DNA of 64,000 nucleotides from Pseudoalteromonas denitrificans DSM 6059. GTDB lineage: Bacteria; Pseudomonadota; Gammaproteobacteria; Enterobacterales; Alteromonadaceae. The notes under the pieces are model-generated. The model worked only from the letters and a program-made list of their open reading frames with translations. It did not search any database and was not told the origin of the DNA. Location of the stretch: the NCBI RefSeq assembly GCF_900112265.1, contig NZ_FOLO01000005.1, forward strand, positions 1 to 64,000. The letters are read 5' to 3'. Both the position numbers and the translations under genes were made by a program. Shown piece by piece: positions 16,085 to 25,523 of this stretch. Numbering within the stretch: position 1 is the first letter of the stretch; each line of letters opens with the position of its first letter.

Positions 16085-16807
16085 ATGAATACAATTATAT
16101 TAGTAGAAGATGATGAAAAGCTATCAAGCTTAATTCAAAAGTACATGCAACAACAAGGTTTTCAAGTTGAGATTATCGCGGATGGTCGGTTAGCAACAAA
16201 CGCCATTTTATCAAATCAACCTGATGTCGTGATATTAGATTTAATGCTACCAGGTAAAGATGGTTTAACCATTTGTCGTGAAATAAGATCACAATATAAA
16301 GGCAGCGTATTATTTTTGACAGCCAGTGAAGATGATATTGATCATGTAACTGGCATTGAATTAGGCGCTGACGACTTTATTATAAAACCCATTCAGCCTA
16401 GAGTATTATTAGCTCGTGTACGGATGCAATTAAGAAAAATAGCTTTAATACCCAACAAAAATGAACAATCGTCATCATATAAAGTACATACGGTATCTGA
16501 TTTACATTTTGGTAAATTATCAATTTTCACTAAAAAGCGACTAGTCACATTAAGTGATGAAAAAATTCCGCTTACGACAAGTGAATATGAATTACTGTTA
16601 TTACTAGCAAACCATGCTGAAGAAGTTCTATCTCGCGATTTTATTTTTAAAGCAACAAGAGGAATAGAGTATGATGGCATGGATCGTACTGTTGATACCA
16701 AGATTGCAAATTTGAGAAAAAAACTTGGTGATAATGGCTCTTTATCTAGCAAAATAATCACTGTTCGTAGTCAAGGATATCTTTTTGTACCTGATAGCTG
16801 GCATTAA
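16085..16807 (+). CDS. RstA-like OmpR-family response regulator
   Basis: 240 residues: a receiver (LVEDDEKL, phospho-acceptor in VVILDLMLPGKDG, switch Thr in FLTAS, Lys in FIIKPIQP) and a C-terminal winged-helix domain with LTTSEYELLLLLANHAEEVLSRD, DRTVDTKIANLRKKLGD and TVRSQGYLF. All catalytic residues of the receiver are present. It forms a pair with the kinase just upstream. Probable targets include its own operon and the divergent S41 protease gene, inferred from position and nearby AGACAA repeats. Confidence 0.9.
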   Translation: MNTIILVEDDEKLSSLIQKYMQQQGFQVEIIADGRLATNAILSNQPDVVILDLMLPGKDGLTICREIRSQYKGSVLFLTASEDDIDHVTGIELGADDFIIKPIQPRVLLARVRMQLRKIALIPNKNEQSSSYKVHTVSDLHFGKLSIFTKKRLVTLSDEKIPLTTSEYELLLLLANHAEEVLSRDFIFKATRGIEYDGMDRTVDTKIANLRKKLGDNGSLSSKIITVRSQGYLFVPDSWH

Positions 16808-16924
16808 TAAATTACAATTATAACGATTTTAGTTACATTCCCATACTTACTGCGCCTACCAACTACATTTTTATCGAATCATAATGACACCTCTTTAATA
16901 CAGTTTGTAGATTTAGGTGTTGCC

Positions 16925-17026
16925 ATGAAGAAAATATTACCTTTGATATTTGTAAGTTTAATAGCCGCTGTTGGCTGTAATAGAAAGAACAAACTAAATA
17001 GACAGCTAATTAATTTGATTTATTAA
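16925..17026 (+). CDS. Small putative lipoprotein, 33 residues
   Basis: ATG at 16925, TAA at 17024-17026. A lipoprotein signal peptide (MKKILPLIFVSLIAAVGC, lipobox AVGC) is followed by only 15 residues, NRKNKLNRQLINLIY. It resembles either an entericidin-sized small lipoprotein or the truncated start of a longer lipoprotein gene. The ribosome site is weak (TTAGGTG). It lies between the response regulator and a transposase remnant, so truncation by rearrangement is plausible. Confidence 0.4.
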   Translation: MKKILPLIFVSLIAAVGCNRKNKLNRQLINLIY

Positions 17027-17064
17027 TTGTATTTAAAAGTGAGTAATTTTTAAAACATAACTTT

Positions 17065-17586
17065 CTAAGCACAGCCTTTATACCAGCTGTGATTATGACT
17101 ATGTGCGCACTTCATGAGTGATGATTTTGAACCCGCAAAATTCGCATATTGTCGCCTAAAGTGTTGAATCGTATTTATCCATGAATCAATTTCAATATTG
17201 AGCACTGTTAATATTTTTGGTATCTCGCTTGAAACAGCTCCGCGTTTATTTGGCTGAATGATACGACTGCTAAAATCAGCTAACGATAAATAGTCAAACA
17301 GTGTAAAAGGCACTGTATTTCTATCTGCTGTTAAGCCAAAACTCATTAAAGCTTTAGGTTGTTGCAATACATTAAAATCTGATGTCTTATTTACTTTGTT
17401 TTTTAGCTTATACTGTTGTTTTTTAAATGATTGGTATTGTTTAATCCGCTCTTGAATTGATGTGAAATCACTCCCTAATAATGAACCTGCCATTTTTGCT
17501 CTAATAGGATTTAAATCGACATACATCATGCAACTAAGTAGTGACGTTTCATCTAATAAAGCTTGCGATTTAAAGCGCCCTTCCCA
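17065..17586 (-). pseudogene. REP-associated (Y1-like) transposase, C-terminal remnant
   Basis: The frame reads WEGRFKSQALLDETSLLSC then MMYVDLNPIRAKMAGS, hallmark sequence of the REP-associated tyrosine transposases (IS200/IS605-like, Y1_Tnp). A TGA lies directly before WEGRF, and the catalytic HUH histidines and Tyr-containing N-terminal half are missing. Only the last ~170 residues of a roughly 300-residue protein remain, so it is inactive. The downstream 154-residue frame might look like a gene but is only this tail. Confidence 0.75.
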
Positions 17587-17831
17587 TCAATTTATCTGGA
17601 AGAAATTAAAACAGCTCAGCTGGCCCGCAGGGTGAGTGCCATGGATGGCAATGAATAAAATTTACCCGTACACTTGTCTTCCATATTTGCTTTTCTGGCA
17701 ATGAATTCGTTCAAATTTCTCATAAACCAACTAACATCATACAAGCGTGTGCGCCATTCATTTACGATTTCATTTATGCGATATAAAAAAGCAGAAGTGC
17801 TGATTATACTAATTTTAGGAGTTAGCCTGCC

Positions 17832-18413
17832 ATGAACAACTCTTCTTATCTTTCTCGCATCAGTGCGACCTTCGCACTAGTGCCACTTCTTTTACTTAAC
17901 TGTGTTAATGCAGAAGAAAAAGCTGATGAAGTTGCCAGAACAATAGCAAAGGCAGCTAATTACATATATTTTAGATCTTTTGAACAAGATCCCGTTGTTG
18001 ATAGTTTCACTAAAAATGAACTTGAAACTCTTTCTAAGCATTTAGGACCATTAAATAGTCTGATTCGTGGAGCCATAGGCGTGCAACATAGCATCGGTGG
18101 AGCAATGCTTATGGCTCATTTCAGCTTAAAAGATAATTTTGACTACCTACGCTCAACAATGCTAGCGCCGGGTAGATTTTATGGATGGGAAGGCAGTTAT
18201 ACGAATGACGAGGATACGTTTTATTCTGACGAACAGTACGTGTATCACTCTAAATATTTAAAGGCAATTGAGAAGCTCATGAATGCACCATTACATGAGG
18301 TGATAATATTGAATAACCGAGAAAGAAAATACATTTTAGATATATCAGCGAACCCAAATCATGAAAGCTATCATTGGTCGATTTGGATTGGTCGAAAACT
18401 CAGAATTTTTTGA
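17832..18413 (+). CDS. Exported hypothetical protein, 193 residues
   Basis: Signal peptide with hydrophobic core FALVPLLLLNCVNA, then a mixed helical protein: DEVARTIAKAANYIYFRSF and a central GVQHSIGGAMLMAHFSLKDNFDYLRSTMLAPGRFYGWEG. No family was recognised. The ribosome site TTAGGAG at a good distance supports the ATG start. It is predicted periplasmic. The gene stands alone between a transposase remnant and a gene-poor region. Confidence 0.65.
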   Translation: MNNSSYLSRISATFALVPLLLLNCVNAEEKADEVARTIAKAANYIYFRSFEQDPVVDSFTKNELETLSKHLGPLNSLIRGAIGVQHSIGGAMLMAHFSLKDNFDYLRSTMLAPGRFYGWEGSYTNDEDTFYSDEQYVYHSKYLKAIEKLMNAPLHEVIILNNRERKYILDISANPNHESYHWSIWIGRKLRIF

Positions 18414-18979
18414 TCTAAACAAAATATGACTATCCTTTCAATATTTATTTCCGCTTACCTATCAATAACGCACCTGATGTTTGAACAATTTGAGCTAATA
18501 GATTTAGTCCGTTTTGTGGTAACTGATATCGAATAAGCCACTTATCCTTACGTCTGCAATGTCGGATGAGCTGTCGTTGACAAAACCGATACCAACGACT
18601 GCTTCTCGCTCTAAGAAGACATTAATTTTTTCAATTTGTTACGTCAACTAAGCGCACAAAATGAATATATCTGAAATGCCTGATAACGTCTGCAATAGGC
18701 TCAAAGCGCTGTTCGTATTTGATAATTCACACTAAAATTTTTAGTATATTTTGATCTACAGAAAACATGGCTTCACAACTATAATACGTTAGCCGTTTCC
18801 TGATAGCAGATGCTAGATACAGATAAGAATATCTGCACCTAGGTGATGATTTTTGCCAATACCCCGTTAAATCTGAATGAGAACTCAACCACCCAAACGG
18901 TCTTTGAAACCTATATTTTAAAATAATATCTGTAAACCAATAACGATTGCTCAGAAAAGCCAATTACGCCATATTGTTT
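18414..18979. other. Gene-poor stretch of 566 bases
   Basis: Nothing convincing is coded here. A minus-strand frame at 18727-18963 has no ribosome site or sensible composition. It contains copy B of a diverged repeat (18652-18703). Possibly decayed coding sequence. Confidence 0.45.
18652..18703 (+). repeat. Diverged intergenic repeat, copy B
   Basis: It matches 12321-12372 in ordered blocks GCGCACAAA, TGAA, TCTGAAAT, CCT, TAACG and AGGCTCA. A chance match cannot be excluded without a search. Confidence 0.35.
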
Positions 18980-19945
18980 TTATTGTTGTCTGGCGTTCTC
19001 TAACCTTCCCAAATAGTTTTTATCAATGTGATAGACAGTTGCAGTTTGAGAAGCATTAATTAGCACTCTCTCAGTGGATGAGCCATCTTTATTGACCTTG
19101 TAAATATCATAAATTCCAAATACGTTTTGCGATGTAAAAAAGACTTTAGATCCATCAGGAGACCAGGCAGGATCCCCATCTCTAATTCGGTTTTTAGTAA
19201 GCCGTATTTGGTTGGAGCCATCAACGTTCATCACATAGACCTCTTGATTACCATCTCTATTTGAAAGGTAGGCGATTTGCGTACCATCAGGCGAAATCTT
19301 TGGATTAAAGTTATCAGTATCATCATTGGTAAGTTGAATTACATTACTACCATCTATATTGGCAATGCTTATTTGAGCTGCAACAGTTTTAGAAAAGCGG
19401 CCTTTAGAGTGAAAGAGTAGCCGTGCATCTGGCATAAATTCTGGAGCGCCTCCCTCTAGTCCTTTTATTTGGCGTTGCTCAGTGCCGTCTGCGTTCATCT
19501 GCCAAATTTCTTCTTGTCTGTCGCCGTTCTTATCAGTGTACTCTCTGCCAAATAAAATAGTCCTCCCATCAGAAGAAAAAGCAGGGCCGTAATCCCAAAC
19601 ATTTTTTAAATTGGTCAAACGGTGCATATTGGTGCCATCGATATCTGCGATGTGAATAGACCAAGTCTTTCGTTGGTCGTATTTACCATAAAAAGCAATT
19701 TGCTTACCTGTAGGCGAAACCGCAGGGTAACCGCCAGTGTTATTAGGAACATCAATAACTTTTATGCGTCTCTTTCCTTGTTCATCGCTCAAATAAATTG
19801 ATTTATTATCACCTTCTTTGAATCCATAAATAATGGAAAAAGGCTGGGAAGTAGCTCCTTTATTGGTTTGACACCCAGTCGTTAAACCAATAAAACAGAT
19901 AAAAAGCAGTAGACATTTTATGCCCGAAAATTTTTTAGGTGGCAT
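18980..19945 (-). CDS. PD40/TolB-like beta-propeller lipoprotein
   Basis: 321 residues with a lipoprotein signal (GLTTGC, Cys 25). The body is a series of PD40 propeller blades marked by YPAVSPTGKQIAFYG, GPAFSSDGRTILFG, FNPKISPDGTQIAYLSNRDGN and DPAWSPDGSKVFFTS, each followed by a D-G-S/T-N turn. Such proteins occur at the outer membrane and often act in protein-protein or carbohydrate-binding roles; no enzyme motif is seen. It is not TolB itself, which is longer and lacks the lipobox. It is transcribed alone. Confidence 0.8.
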   Translation of the reverse strand: MPPKKFSGIKCLLLFICFIGLTTGCQTNKGATSQPFSIIYGFKEGDNKSIYLSDEQGKRRIKVIDVPNNTGGYPAVSPTGKQIAFYGKYDQRKTWSIHIADIDGTNMHRLTNLKNVWDYGPAFSSDGRTILFGREYTDKNGDRQEEIWQMNADGTEQRQIKGLEGGAPEFMPDARLLFHSKGRFSKTVAAQISIANIDGSNVIQLTNDDTDNFNPKISPDGTQIAYLSNRDGNQEVYVMNVDGSNQIRLTKNRIRDGDPAWSPDGSKVFFTSQNVFGIYDIYKVNKDGSSTERVLINASQTATVYHIDKNYLGRLENARQQ

Positions 19946-20412
19946 AGCGCACAGTCCTTATTGTAAGTAAAATTCTAGGGGAATTATAAAGATATTAAAG
20001 TGGAAAACATGACGTTTCACTGATTTTCCGCTGATTCTTAGCCTCCTAGTATTTATCAAGTGTATTGGGCATGAACGGCTGTAGAATACTTGGTTCAGAC
20101 TGAAAAAATCAGCCCAGTACCTTAAACATGAACTACCCCACATTAGTGGGTGATAGTAATTGGTATATTGATGACCAAGATTATAAAACCGATATTTCGT
20201 TTAGTGGCCATGTATTATTAGGCGCAAAGCACAAACATTCACTCAATCAAATACCGGTATCACAGATGCATTTAATGTTAGATACTTTTAAATTCACAAC
20301 TCAGATTATAGTCGTAATTGATTAATCTAACTTTAAACAAGAATATTAATTAAGCTAATTTTTCGATTGAAAATATAGTGAATCGCATCGAAGAGCACTC
20401 ACTTTATTGAAT
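19946..20412. other. Intergenic stretch of 467 bases
   Basis: A plus-strand frame at 20128-20325 (65 codons) has no ribosome site and no recognisable family. It could be a gene fragment but I do not call it. Otherwise nothing was seen. Confidence 0.4.
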
Positions 20413-21165
20413 TTAATATAATTCAGGATGTTCAGCAATAAATTGATTTATCACCTTAACAAATAAACCTTCTTGAGCAGCAAGCTTAATTTTTGCAATT
20501 TCTATTTTGCTTAAATGAATATGGCTCAGTTTACTAATGCCAAAATTCAAATTTCTATTAAGCCCATAGGTAAAGGCATTCACTTTAATTTGGTTTTGTA
20601 TATTGAGTTCGCTTAATAAGCTATTTAATATTTCTTGTGCTGTGATCACGATATCGATACGATCTTTAATTAACATTCGAAGTGCGATTTTAATATCTTT
20701 AACAGGGACTTTTTTTAAACTTGAATCATTATCAAACTGTTCAAAATATAATGTATTTTCTGTAACGCCTATAAGTTGCTGTTTTAAGTCTTGATAAGAT
20801 TCAATGTCATTCTCATCTGCTCTGGTAATAAATATATACTGTGTATCCTTTTTATATGAAATCAAATGAGCAATTTCTCTTCGTTTAGGGTTATCGACTA
20901 ACCCTGCTAAAATATCGACTTGACCGAGCTCCAATAATTTTAAACATCGCGCAAAATTAGGCCCAGTTACAAACTCTATTTCATAGTTTATAACTTTGGC
21001 AAGTGCTTTTAATGCAGAAATGCTTTCTCCGTAAGGTTTTTCTGCTAATACTTGTAACGGTGGATAATGATCTATACAAGCCGTTAACATTTTAGCTTCA
21101 ATACTAAAATTAAGTAAAAAAATGACGTTATAAAAAAGTATTTTTAAGGGCATTAAATGTCCCAA
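20413..21165 (-). CDS. Periplasmic solute-binding protein, family 3-like
   Basis: 250 residues. A hydrophobic N-terminus (LKILFYNVIFLLNFSIEA) is followed by a SBP_bac_3 pattern: CIDHYPPLQVLAEKPYGESISALKALAKVINYEIEFV, then LELGQVDILAGLVDNPKRREIAHL and LIGVTENTLYFEQF. It has no transporter genes beside it, as for many orphan binding proteins in this group that may feed sensors. It is divergent from the TonB receptor gene with a 249-base gap, so both may respond to the same substrate. Ligand unknown. Confidence 0.8.
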   Translation of the reverse strand: MGHLMPLKILFYNVIFLLNFSIEAKMLTACIDHYPPLQVLAEKPYGESISALKALAKVINYEIEFVTGPNFARCLKLLELGQVDILAGLVDNPKRREIAHLISYKKDTQYIFITRADENDIESYQDLKQQLIGVTENTLYFEQFDNDSSLKKVPVKDIKIALRMLIKDRIDIVITAQEILNSLLSELNIQNQIKVNAFTYGLNRNLNFGISKLSHIHLSKIEIAKIKLAAQEGLFVKVINQFIAEHPELY

Positions 21166-21414
21166 AATGACAAAAATACGGTTTATAAATTATTAGTCAA
21201 ACTTGCAAATTTAACAATAATGCGTCTTTTCTCAAAAAATAAATTTGAAAACATATTCTGCATAATTTCAATATAAACAAGCATTGCTCTGAATATTATG
21301 CACTTTAGAGTGAATACCCATTCAAAACTATTTTTCCTCAGTTGTTTTAATAAAAGTTACATGTTTATTTAATGTAACAAATATAAAAAAACAGTAAATA
21401 AATAGGGGAATTTA

Positions 21415-23796
21415 ATGTTTAAACCAAGTGTGATCTCACTGGCTATTGCCGCTTCTCTTGCAAGTCCTGTTACAGCCATTGCAGCTGATACAGGCTTGCA
21501 AGGTAAATCAATAGAAGTTATTCAAATATCAGCAACAAGGCGAAAGGGCACGGTTCAAGAAGCACCTTTGAACATTACCGCTTTAGATGGTGATGTTATG
21601 AAAGATCAAAATATTAGTGAGCTTGCCGATGTTGCTCGTTGGGTGCCAGGCTTAACAGTGACAGATCAAGGAGGCCGTTCAGGCTCACCAATTATCGTAC
21701 GAGGTTTAAATACAAATTCTTCAGGCCCCGGTTCTGATGGAGGGACTGTGGCAACGTATATCAATGAAATTCCTGTTTCAATTGATATGCGCTTAACTGA
21801 TATTGAACGTGTAGAAGTATTAATTGGCCCGCAAGGAACACTTTATGGGGCAGGTACCTTAGGCGGTGCAATTCGTTATATGTTAAAAGCACCACAGTTA
21901 GATATCACATCAACCGAAGTTTATGGTGATATATTCTCAGTGAATGAAAGTGACAGCATGGGCGGTGAAACGGGCTTTATATTTAACCTACCACTTATAG
22001 AAGATACATTAGCTGTACGAGCTAGTTTAAATTTATATGATGATCCAGGATTTATTGATTATAACTATGTTGTGAAAGAAGGCGGTGTTTCACTGCCAGA
22101 CCCTGATTGGACAGACAATACAGCCATTAATAATAATTTAAAACAAGTTAAAGATGCTAATGGTGAACAAACTACCACAGGTCGACTTTCTGTACGCTGG
22201 CAGCCTGTCGACTGGTTAGATAGCACACTTAATTATTTCTATCAAAAACAAGAAACGCAAGGGCGTTCAATTGTTCATCAAAACGCACTAAATTCGAATA
22301 ATGGCTTAAATCAGGTTATTGATCAATATGAGTCTGCCTATCGTTATGAAGAACCAAGAGATAAAGAAGACTCATTATTAAGCTTAGAAATAAAAGCTGA
22401 TCTTGGTTTTGCAGAGCTAGTATCAGCATCGGGTTATTCAACTTTTGAAGCCGACGGTCAAAGAGATCAAACCGACTTGTTAATAAGATTGAACTATGGC
22501 TACGAAGAATTCCCATCATTTTCAGCTTTTACTCGAGAGCTCACTGATGATAAAGCTTTTACACAAGAAATACGTTTAGTATCTCAAAATGATTCAGACT
22601 TAAGCTGGATTGTTGGTGGTTATTATAATAAATATGAAAGTGATGGCTCTAGTAGAGAATATACACCAAAATATGATGCCTATTTAGGAGGTTCTCGCCC
22701 TGATGCATTAGAGTATTATTCAATTAGCCGAAGTGAAACCACTGAGCAAGCTATTTTTGGTGAACTTGGTTATGCCGTAAATGAAAAACTCAATATTACG
22801 CTTGGCGCACGTTTTTATGAATACAAAATTTGGGCAGAGTCAGATGAAGATTTTCCATTAGCCAATACAGTATTCAGTGGTGCTGCACCAGATGCGATAA
22901 AGTTTGAATTTGTAGAAAGTAATGCAAAGGACGATGGTAACCTATTCAAATTTAATGCTAACTATCAATTTACTGATGATGTAATGGCATATGCCACTAT
23001 GAGCGAAGGTTTTAGAATTGGTGGTTCTAATGGTATCACTTTGTGCCCAGATCCATTACCTGAAAAACAAACCGGTTGTGGTACGGCTGATGATTTATTG
23101 TATAGTCCTGATAAAACAACTAATTTTGAATTAGGTTTTAAAAGTACCTGGTTGAAGAATAAATTACACTTTAATGCAGCACTATTTAATGTAGACTGGG
23201 ATGACGCACAAGTTGCAGGTGTAACAGATATTGGTCAGTTACCAATTACATCCAATGCAGGCTCCGCCAATGCAAAAGGAGTTGAAATATCATCTCGCGC
23301 TATTATCAGCAATAACATTACAGCTTATGCCACATATGCCTACACTCAAGCTGAATTGACCAGTGCTGCACCTTATTTGTTTAATAAAGACGGTACAGAT
23401 GGCGGCCAAGACGGCGACAGATTACCAGGTTCAGCTGAAAATCAATTCTCTTTAGGTTTGAATTATCAAACTGAAATATTAAAAGATAAAATGTTAGATG
23501 TGAATTATGGTATTACAGCACAAAGTGATGTGATCACTAAGGTAGGTTTACATAATAATGCTGAAACTTTACCTGGCTATGGCCTGAGTAATTTATCGGC
23601 AAAATTATCAGCCGATGCTTGGTCTGTTACTTTCTATGTAAATAACTTATTTGATAAATATACTTATACATCGGTTAGACGTGACAAAGCAGATATCACG
23701 AGTGCCAATGGCGCTAATATTCAACGTAATTATGGTCACTTTATTAACCGACCTAGAACCCTGGGATTAAAATTTAATTATCAATTTGAGCTTTAA
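21415..23796 (+). CDS. TonB-dependent outer-membrane receptor
   Basis: 793 residues. Signal peptide (SVISLAIAASLASPVTAIAA), then a TonB-box-like segment IEVIQISATRR. The plug domain runs from about 40 to 155 (APLNITALDGDVMKDQNISELADVARWVPGL; PIIVRGLN; VEVLIGPQGTLYGAGTLGGAIRY). A 22-strand barrel closes with the aromatic-ending RPRTLGLKFNYQFEL. The ribosome site AGGGGAA is strong. The substrate is not deducible; the plug resembles large-metabolite or siderophore receptors of marine bacteria. It is followed after a terminator by a TPR-sulfotransferase, a neighbourhood that recurs in marine proteobacteria by my recollection. Confidence 0.92.
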   Translation: MFKPSVISLAIAASLASPVTAIAADTGLQGKSIEVIQISATRRKGTVQEAPLNITALDGDVMKDQNISELADVARWVPGLTVTDQGGRSGSPIIVRGLNTNSSGPGSDGGTVATYINEIPVSIDMRLTDIERVEVLIGPQGTLYGAGTLGGAIRYMLKAPQLDITSTEVYGDIFSVNESDSMGGETGFIFNLPLIEDTLAVRASLNLYDDPGFIDYNYVVKEGGVSLPDPDWTDNTAINNNLKQVKDANGEQTTTGRLSVRWQPVDWLDSTLNYFYQKQETQGRSIVHQNALNSNNGLNQVIDQYESAYRYEEPRDKEDSLLSLEIKADLGFAELVSASGYSTFEADGQRDQTDLLIRLNYGYEEFPSFSAFTRELTDDKAFTQEIRLVSQNDSDLSWIVGGYYNKYESDGSSREYTPKYDAYLGGSRPDALEYYSISRSETTEQAIFGELGYAVNEKLNITLGARFYEYKIWAESDEDFPLANTVFSGAAPDAIKFEFVESNAKDDGNLFKFNANYQFTDDVMAYATMSEGFRIGGSNGITLCPDPLPEKQTGCGTADDLLYSPDKTTNFELGFKSTWLKNKLHFNAALFNVDWDDAQVAGVTDIGQLPITSNAGSANAKGVEISSRAIISNNITAYATYAYTQAELTSAAPYLFNKDGTDGGQDGDRLPGSAENQFSLGLNYQTEILKDKMLDVNYGITAQSDVITKVGLHNNAETLPGYGLSNLSAKLSADAWSVTFYVNNLFDKYTYTSVRRDKADITSANGANIQRNYGHFINRPRTLGLKFNYQFEL

Positions 23797-23813
23797 TTTT
23801 AATCTAATTAGCC

Positions 23814-23841
23814 AAGCCTAGGAAATATCTTAGGCTTTTTT
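23814..23841 (+). terminator. Terminator after the TonB receptor gene
   Basis: AAGCCTA and TAGGCTT arms around a ten-base loop, followed by T4 or more. It lies 23 bases before the next gene's start, so the sulfotransferase must rely on readthrough or a promoter inside the short gap. Confidence 0.7.
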
Positions 23842-23863
23842 ACTTTGAATAAGAAATATAAAA

Positions 23864-25432
23864 ATGCAGCAACACGATGCTTTAAAACTTCACCATCAGG
23901 CACAAGTAGCCTTGAATAAATCGGATTTAAAAAATGCGCATAAAGCCTTAGTGGCTTTATTACACTTAGAGCCTGAACACGCAGATGCATATTTTTTATT
24001 GGCCATGGTTAATTTACAAGTCGGTCAATTAAAAAAAGCGATAGCCTTGATTTTAAAAGCCCTTTCTTTTGATAAGCAAGATGAATATTTAGCGCAATTG
24101 GCAAAATGCTATGCTATTGAAGGCGACTTAAAAAATGCAAAGTCATGTATTAAACATGTTCAGGTTTCAACAATAAAGTCAGCATTAGTTGCCGATACAT
24201 TTGCAGTTGCACTTAGCCATTTAGAACACCATAAAGAAGCAATTAAGTTTTTCGAACATGCACTTATGTTAGATAATAGCAATTCACAGTTCTATTATAA
24301 TTATGGCGTTTCATGTAAATTTATTGGTGATTTTAATAAAGCCGAAACAGCATTTGAACAAGCGATTAAAATTACACCAGATCATTATCAGGCGCACTTT
24401 GCATTGAGTGATTTAGGTAATACTCGCTTAAAAGCAAACCATATCGAACGCCTTAAAATCGCATTTAACAAACAAACCCATGCTGATGCTTTATTACATT
24501 TAGGTCATGCTCTTGCTAAAGAATATGAACATATTGGTGATTATGAAAACGCATTTCATTATTTAGATAACTGTAAAAGTAACAAGCTAAAAAGCAGTCA
24601 GTATGATTTCTCAGAGTTTCAAAATTTATTTACTCATGTAAAAAATATGAGTAAAAAAGTAACTTCAAACATAGGATGTATTAGTAAAGAGCCAATTTTT
24701 ATTTTAGGTATGCCGCGCTCTGGTACCACCTTAGTTGAACGTATTATTTCTAGCCATGATCTTGTCACTTCAGCAGGAGAGCTACAAGATTTTGGTATGA
24801 GCATTAAAGAGTTAACACAAACAAACACCAATAAAGTGCTAGACATTGAAACAATCACACAAGCTTATGATTTAGATTTTACAGCTGTAGGCACGACATA
24901 TTTGAACCGAACTCGCACTGTGACAGGAAGTACACCTCATTTTATTGATAAATTGCCTTTTAACTTTTTTTATGTCGATTTAATCAGGCGCGTATTACCC
25001 AATGCTAAAATAATCTGTTTATTACGAAACCCCATGGATACCTGTATAGGTAATTATCGCCAGCTGTTTACTATAAATAATCCTTATTATGGTTATGCCT
25101 TTGACTTAAATACCACAGCTAAATTCTATAGTGAGTTTTATCAACTAATCCAACACTGGCAAGCACAAAATAATAAAAACTTTATGACGTTAAAATATGA
25201 AGAACTGGTATCAGATCCTGAACAAAAAATAAAACAAATATTAAACTTTTGCGATTTACCCTTCCAGAAAAGTTGCTTAGACTTCCATAAAAACACCGCT
25301 GCAGTTTCTACTGCAAGTAAAATACAAGTAAGAGAGCCAATTAATTTAAAATCAATTGATAGATGGAAGAAGTATCAAGCTCATACAGCAGAAGCTCAAA
25401 AAATACTGAGTAGTCAAGGTATTAAGTATTAA
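23864..25432 (+). CDS. TPR-repeat sulfotransferase
   Basis: 522 residues. The N-terminal half has TPR-like repeats (AHKALVALLHLEPEHADAYF, YYNYGVSCKFIGDFNKAETAFEQAIKITPDH). The C-terminal half is a sulfotransferase domain with the phosphosulfate (PAPS) binding loop GMPRSGTTLVERIISSH at about 282-298 and a 3'-phosphate motif RNPMDTCIGNYRQLF. It transfers sulfate from PAPS to an unknown acceptor, possibly a peptide or protein bound by the TPRs. The lack of a signal peptide places it in the cytoplasm. It lies 67 bases after the TonB receptor gene. Confidence 0.9.
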   Translation: MQQHDALKLHHQAQVALNKSDLKNAHKALVALLHLEPEHADAYFLLAMVNLQVGQLKKAIALILKALSFDKQDEYLAQLAKCYAIEGDLKNAKSCIKHVQVSTIKSALVADTFAVALSHLEHHKEAIKFFEHALMLDNSNSQFYYNYGVSCKFIGDFNKAETAFEQAIKITPDHYQAHFALSDLGNTRLKANHIERLKIAFNKQTHADALLHLGHALAKEYEHIGDYENAFHYLDNCKSNKLKSSQYDFSEFQNLFTHVKNMSKKVTSNIGCISKEPIFILGMPRSGTTLVERIISSHDLVTSAGELQDFGMSIKELTQTNTNKVLDIETITQAYDLDFTAVGTTYLNRTRTVTGSTPHFIDKLPFNFFYVDLIRRVLPNAKIICLLRNPMDTCIGNYRQLFTINNPYYGYAFDLNTTAKFYSEFYQLIQHWQAQNNKNFMTLKYEELVSDPEQKIKQILNFCDLPFQKSCLDFHKNTAAVSTASKIQVREPINLKSIDRWKKYQAHTAEAQKILSSQGIKY

Positions 25433-25493
25433 AATCAAAAATACCTTTAAATTCAATTATCAGGAAGTCTGCGCTTCTTTATATAAGATATAT

Positions 25494-25521
25494 GGGGGCT
25501 TTTCTTGTAAAGCCCCTTTAC
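25494..25521. terminator. Bidirectional terminator between convergent genes
   Basis: GGGGCTTT and AAAGCCCC arms around TCTTGT, with T-rich flanks on both sides. It sits between the ends of the sulfotransferase and the aminotransferase genes. Confidence 0.75.
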
Positions 25522-25523
25522 AT

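Noticed and set aside
18727..18963. 78-codon minus frame
   Set aside because: Unlikely residue composition, no ribosome site and no conserved pattern.
20128..20325. 65-codon plus frame
   Set aside because: No ribosome site or family; could be a gene fragment but unsupported.
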